DNA of 12,688 nt from Saccoglossus kowalevskii (taxonomy: Eukaryota > Hemichordata > Enteropneusta > Harrimaniidae), in assembly GCF_000003605.2 (NCBI RefSeq), contig NW_003150755.1, positions 296,199 through 308,886 on the forward strand, written 5' to 3'. Shown piece after piece: positions 8,313 to 12,688 of the stretch. A program made the translations under genes and the position numbers. The notes under the pieces are model-generated. The model saw only the letters and a program-made list of their open reading frames with translations, made no database searches and was not told the DNA's origin. Position 1 is the stretch's first letter; the number at the start of each line of letters is the position of its first letter.

Positions 8313-10712
8313 GTTCTCACAAATCACACAGTCTAAGTATGTTTCTCGCACACCACTGTCTAAGTATATTTCTCACACACCACTGTCTCAGTATATTTCT
8401 CACACACCACTATCTCGGTATATTTCTCACACACCACTGTCTAAGTATATTTCTCACACACCACTGTCTCGGTATATTTCTCACACACCACTGTCTCGGT
8501 ATATTTCTCACACACCACTGTCTCAGTATGTTTCTCACACACCACTGTCTCAGTATATTTCTCACACACCACTGTCTCAGTATCTTTCTCACACATTACT
8601 GTCTCAGTATATTTCTCACACACCACTGTATCGGTATATTTCTCACACACCACTGTCTAAGTATATTTCTCACACACCACTGTCTCGGTATATTTCTCAC
8701 ACACCACTGTCTCAGTATATTTCTCACACACCACTGTCTCAGTATATTTCTCACACACCACTGTCTCAGTATCTTTCTCACACATTACTGTCTCAGTATC
8801 TTTCTCACACATCACTGTCTCGGTATATTTCTCACACACCACTGTCTCGGTATATTTCTCACACACCACTGTCTCAGTATATTTCTCACACACCACTGTC
8901 TCAGTATATTTCTCACACACCACTGTCTCGGTATATTTCTCACACACCACTGTCTCAGTATATTTCTCACACACCACTGTCTCAGTATATTTCTCACACA
9001 CCACTGTCTCAGTATATTTCTCACACACCACTGTCTCAGTATATTTCTCACACACCACTGTCTCGGTATATTTCTCACACACCACTGTCTCGGTATATTT
9101 CTCACACACCACTGTCTCGGTATATTTCTCACACACCACTGTCTCGGTATATTTCTCACACATCACTGTCTCGGTATATTTCTCACACACCACTGTCTCG
9201 GTATCATTCACACACATCACTGTCTCAGTATGTTTCTCACACACCACTGTCTCAGTATATTTCTCACACACCACTGTCTCGGTATCATTCACACACATCA
9301 CTGTCTAAGTATATTTCTCACACACCACTGTCTCGGTATATTTCTCACACACCACTGTCTCGGTATATTTCTCACACACCACTGTCTCAGTATATTTCAC
9401 ACACACCACTGTCTCGGTATCATTCACACACATCACTGTCTAAGTATATTTCTCACACACCACTGTCTCGGTATATTTCTCACACACCACTGTCTCGGTA
9501 TATTTCTCACACACCACTGTCTCGGTATATTTCTCACACACCACTGTCTCAGTATATTTCTCACACACCACTGTCTCGGTATCATTCACACACATCACTG
9601 TCTCAGTATATTTCTCACACACCACTGTCTCGGTATATTTCTCACACACCACTGTCTCGGTATATTTCTCACACACCACTGTCTCGGTATATTTCTCACA
9701 CACCACTGTCTCGGTATCATTCACACACATCACTGTCTCAGTGTGTTTCTCACACACCACTGTCTCAGTATATTTCTCACACACCACTGTCTCGGTATAT
9801 TTCTCACACACCACTGTCTAAGTATATTTCTCACACACCACTGTCTCGGTATATTTCTCACACACCACTGTATCGGTATATTTCTCACACACCACTGTCT
9901 CGGTATATTTCTCACACACCACTGTCTCGGTATATTTCTCACACACCACTGTCTCGGTATATTTCTCACACACCACTGTCTCGGTATCATTCACACACAT
10001 CACTGTCTCAGTATGTTTCTCACACACCACTGTCTCAGTATATTTCTCACACACCACTGTCTCGGTATCATTCACACACATCACTGTCTCAGTATGTTTC
10101 TCACACACCACTGTCTCAGTATATTTCTCACACACCACTGTCTCAGTATGTTCCTCACACACCACTGTCTCAGTTTGTTTCTCACACACCACTGTCTCAG
10201 TATATTTCTCACACACCACTATTTCAGTATGTTTCTCACACATACCTGACTCAGTATGTTTCTCACACATCACTGTCTCAGTATATTTCTCACACACCGC
10301 TGTCTCGGTATCATTCTCACACATCACTGTCTCAGTTTGTTTCTCACACACCACTGTCTCAGTTTGTTCTCACACACCACTGTCTCAGTATCTTTCTCAC
10401 ACACCACTGTCTCAGTATCTTTCTCACACATCACTGTCTCAGTATGTTTCTCACACACCACTGTCTCAGTATGTTTCTCACACACCACTCTCTCAGTATG
10501 TTTCTCACACACCACTGTCTCGGTATCTTTCTCAACAACCACTGTCTCAGTATCTTTCTCACACATTACTGTCTCAGTATCTTTCTCACACATCACTGTC
10601 TCAGTATCTTTCTCAGACACCACTGTCTCGGTATCTTTCTCAGACATCACTGTCTCAGTATGTTTCTCACACACCACTGTCTCAGTATTTTTCTCACACA
10701 CAACTGTCCCAG
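8313..10712. repeat. 27-base minisatellite array, about 89 units
   Basis: The unit is tctcacacaccactgtctca followed by gtatatt. Landmarks at 8354, 9191 and 10325 differ by exactly 31 and 42 units, so no length change occurred over almost 2 kb. One base is missing at about 10366 (agtttgttct for agtttgtttct), the only indel found. Units differ by substitutions: ggtatatttc or agtatatttc, agtatgtttc, agtatctttc with cacattactg or cacatcactg, and ggtatcattcacacacatc. The last type starts at 9204, 9285, 9420, 9582, 9717, 9987 and 10068, with a modified form at 10311. A 27-base unit is a multiple of three and the consensus has stop codons in only one of six frames, so long open frames on both strands follow automatically. 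The plus frame from 8198 ends at a TGA at 10247-10249 inside a mutated unit. There are no unique spacers, so it is not a CRISPR array. Confidence 0.97.
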
Positions 10713-10713
10713 A

Positions 10714-10757
10714 CCCATATCTCGCGAATGCGCGGCGCGACGACTATCGCCCTTTAA
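10714..10757. repeat. Right end of a family B MITE, joined to the minisatellite
   Basis: Bases 10714-10757 match 7470-7512 of the full element: both begin cccatatc, continue to gcggcgcgacgact and end cgccctttaa, with scattered differences and one gap. The element's remaining left part is not found; instead the last minisatellite unit ends two bases earlier, at about 10712. Confidence 0.75.
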
Positions 10758-11818
10758 TAATTAATGGTCGACTGCATGCACAGCCTTGAACATTCATGCC
10801 CGCGATGTTTTCACTTCGTCAGTAGTAGTCATTGATGCCACTTGTTGTTTTGGAATGGTTGCTACTAGTATATACTGACAAGCTCTTGGTTTAGTTTTTT
10901 GTCACTTCGAGAAATGGTATATGTCTTTTAACAGTTTTGTGTACTAATACAAAGTATAGTGTTACATTGGGGGAATGGTATGTAACATATTTTTTAAAAA
11001 AATAGCGTGACGGATTTGTGTGTTTGATTGTTTTTATATAAATAAAATCAAATAAATCCAGTGAGAATGGCACAATGAATGTCAAGTAGGCAATTATAGC
11101 GTGTTTGCTATAATTAAACGAGTGTGTATATTTCCCCTGAAATATTTGTTGTTATTGTGGAATTATGCCCAGACAGTCATAACAAGTGTAATATACTAAA
11201 TGAATTCCATGTGTTTTTGTTCGAAAGACTTTTGCACACAAATAGAATCGTGAATGCGATCTCAATTCTGACCAGACTTCGAGCAAACTGCTATTATACG
11301 CGAAATTTAGAAATTGTGTGAGCAATAATATATGACTTTATGTATATGATGAGAAACTAATACATATGCATCCAGGCACGTTTTGTATTATTTCCTTGAG
11401 AGTGCTATGTTTGCAGCCAAAATTGTAACTTGGCCATACTGATTTTTTAATTAAAAAAAATACTCAACCAAATACTACCCACATTCCCTCTTTGATTTAT
11501 GGGTAAATATATTATCGCACACTTTGAATATGTTGACATCACGCAGTTAAAATAATTAATCCACCGCAATTATAGAGAACTGCTAAATATTCTCCCGGGC
11601 TGCATGGTGTCATGCGCCATCTATGGCCATAAACTTATGTAAGCTGCCATTTTGTTTATCAATGACATTGGCCCCCAATTACACTTCGTCTAATACGGTA
11701 ATCTTAAATACTAGTAGTCAGACATTCTTTCAAATACAGCCTACTTGGTTGATACCGAGTGTATTGGAGAAAGCGAGTGGGCAGTATCGTGTATTTTTTT
11801 ACGCTTCTGACTCAACTC
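10758..11818. other. Intergenic stretch between minisatellite and last ASMT-like copy
   Basis: No gene is recognised; frames are short (at most about 66 codons) and without motifs. A perfect 9-base stem with a 6-base loop is present at 11092-11115 (aattatagc gtgttt gctataatt). Two AATAAA sequences occur at 11041-11046 and 11051-11056, which may be chance in AT-rich DNA. The upstream blocks of units A-C were not recognised here, so the copy at 11881 has a different 5' flank. Confidence 0.45.
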
Positions 11819-11848
11819 TATAAATCAACGAGACCTCTCTCATTTCAG
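11819..11848 (+). promoter_or_regulatory. TATA box and initiator of the second ASMT-like copy
   Basis: A clean tataaat starts at 11819, and an initiator-like tttcagag follows with its A at 11847, 28 bases downstream, the usual spacing. This predicts transcription from about 11847 and a 5' UTR of about 34 bases before the ATG at 11881. The same ctctctcatttcag could be read as a splice acceptor, but the TATA spacing favours a promoter. Confidence 0.55.
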
Positions 11849-11880
11849 AGGTGGCCCTGACAAGTCGACTGCGCCCAAAC

Positions 11881-12543
11881 ATGGCGTCTCACTTGTACGG
11901 TTTGCTGATGTCCTATACGAAGACCCAAGTATGCATCGCAGCTATTAACTTGAACTTGTTTGATATACTGGAAGATGGACCCAGGAGTGTCAAACAAGTC
12001 TTAGAAATGGTAGAGGCAGACGCCGACCGTATAGAATGCATACTCAACGCGTGTGTTGGGATGGGACTGTTGGAGAAAATACATGATGCTAATGTTGATG
12101 GAGATTGCCTATTCCGCAATACGCCCGAGTCGAAGAAATATCTGACTTCATCAAGTCCGTTGTCAATGCGTCCTCTCTTTGTTGGGACCAGTCTTATTGA
12201 TTACCAATTGGTTGGCAACTTGACTCATGCAGTGAGAGAAGGCAAATCACAAATACCGCGAGTGTATGGCAGCCGCAATTACTTCGACGAACTTTATCGC
12301 GATCCCAATGAAAGGAAGGGATTCATGACGGAAATGCATTCAATGTCGTCCGTGTTTATGCGTGAACTGGTAACTCTGTTCGATTTGTCGCATTACACAA
12401 ATGCGTGCGATCTCGGTGGTTGTACCGGTGCCTTGGCTTACGCCTTCGCCGCTAAATACCCGAAGATGACGTTAGCGGTGTATCACCAAGAGCTTTACCT
12501 TAAAGTGACAAGTCTACAAGAGTTTCGTATACTGGAGATGTGA
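11881..12543 (+). CDS. ASMT-like O-methyltransferase, second copy, truncated or continued by an intron
   Basis: Bases 11881-12479 align to 6104-6702 over 599 positions without a gap; I count about 44 base differences, with 22 of 200 residues replaced. The dimerisation domain (about 5-90) and SAM motif I, here DLGGCTG (177-183), are present. After TLAV the homology stops: the frame adds about 20 unrelated residues and ends at TGA 12541-12543. The SAM ribose-binding D, the HDW catalytic motif and the last third are therefore missing from this frame, and it could not act as a methyltransferase as written. The break falls at gcggtgtatc, which offers GT donors, so an intron with further exons beyond 12688 is possible; the intact copy has no intron there. 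The start is the ATG at 11881 in strong context (A at -3, G at +4), equal to the other copy's start; a longer frame from 11851 would need a GTG. Substrate unknown. Confidence 0.75.
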   Translation: MASHLYGLLMSYTKTQVCIAAINLNLFDILEDGPRSVKQVLEMVEADADRIECILNACVGMGLLEKIHDANVDGDCLFRNTPESKKYLTSSSPLSMRPLFVGTSLIDYQLVGNLTHAVREGKSQIPRVYGSRNYFDELYRDPNERKGFMTEMHSMSSVFMRELVTLFDLSHYTNACDLGGCTGALAYAFAAKYPKMTLAVYHQELYLKVTSLQEFRILEM

Positions 12544-12688
12544 TTTGTTCAAGCAACAGTGCAGGTCTGCTTAACACTATACAGCGAACGATCCGTAATG
12601 TAAGACCAAGCACATTCATGAACATCGTATTCACAATCTTAAGCTCTGTAAAACTGAAAAATACAGATAATACAAATAACAATAACGT

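Noticed and set aside
8198-10249. 683-codon open frame on the plus strand
   Set aside because: All but the first 40 or so codons are the 27-base minisatellite, which has no stop in five frames. The frame has no recognisable domain, common unit differences change residues freely, and it ends in a mutated unit. A one-base deletion follows at about 10366.
8410-10701. Several minus-strand frames of 60-214 codons in the minisatellite
   Set aside because: They are different frames of the same repeat, started by chance CAT and ended by gtctaag units; they do not form one continuous protein.
8313-10712. CRISPR-like array
   Set aside because: Units are head-to-tail with no unique spacers, and the surrounding genes are animal.
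11092-11115. Hairpin as a terminator or RNA gene
   Set aside because: A single 9-base AT-rich stem in animal intergenic DNA has no clear role; it is noted only as a structure.
11841-11848. Splice acceptor ctctctcatttcag before the second ASMT-like copy
   Set aside because: A TATA box 28 bases upstream of the same cag makes an initiator more likely, and the ATG at 11881 aligns with the intact copy's start. It is not fully excluded without transcript data.
11851-11880. Ten-codon N-terminal extension of the second copy
   Set aside because: It would begin at GTG, and the intact copy starts at the aligned ATG corresponding to 11881.

Overview
The window is AT-rich animal nuclear DNA. The evidence is intronless metazoan TRIM and O-methyltransferase genes, TATA/Inr-type promoters, a AATAAA polyadenylation signal, a decayed LINE tail and TTAA-bordered MITE-like elements. 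An intronless TRIM-NHL gene beside tandem acetylserotonin O-methyltransferase (ASMT)-like genes and a long minisatellite would fit a lophotrochozoan invertebrate such as a bivalve mollusc. That placement is a judgement from gene content and texture, not proof, and another marine invertebrate is possible.

Layout. Bases 1-125 are one end of a MITE-like element (family A). Bases 278-2284, minus strand, encode a complete RING/B-box1/B-box2/coiled-coil/NHL protein. Bases 2285-3180 show no gene. Bases 3181-3955 are the frameshifted 3' tail of a non-LTR retrotransposon ending in a TAAA-type tail; it directly abuts, and may have landed in, a second family A element (3957-4095).

From about 4696 to the right edge the window is a degenerate tandem array of ASMT-like genes. 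Unit A (4696-5705) has the upstream region plus a roughly 55-base relic of the gene start. Unit B (5706-7126) has a shortened version of the same upstream region and one intact 340-codon gene. Unit C (7527-7862) keeps only part of the upstream region. A further gene copy starts at 11881; it matches the intact gene for exactly 599 bases and then loses homology at a GT.

Between unit C and the last gene lies a minisatellite of about 2.4 kb (8313-10712), made of roughly 89 copies of a 27-base unit with a single one-base deletion. Its right edge is joined to the end of a second MITE family (B), whose full palindromic copy lies at 7379-7513. The long open frames across the minisatellite are by-products of the unit length and sequence, not evidence of a protein.

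Functionally, the TRIM gene predicts a ubiquitin ligase with an NHL propeller, and the ASMT-like copies predict SAM-dependent small-molecule O-methyltransferases. Nothing links the two. The most notable content is the recent, patchily diverged ASMT duplication with a relic copy, and the minisatellite-MITE junction.
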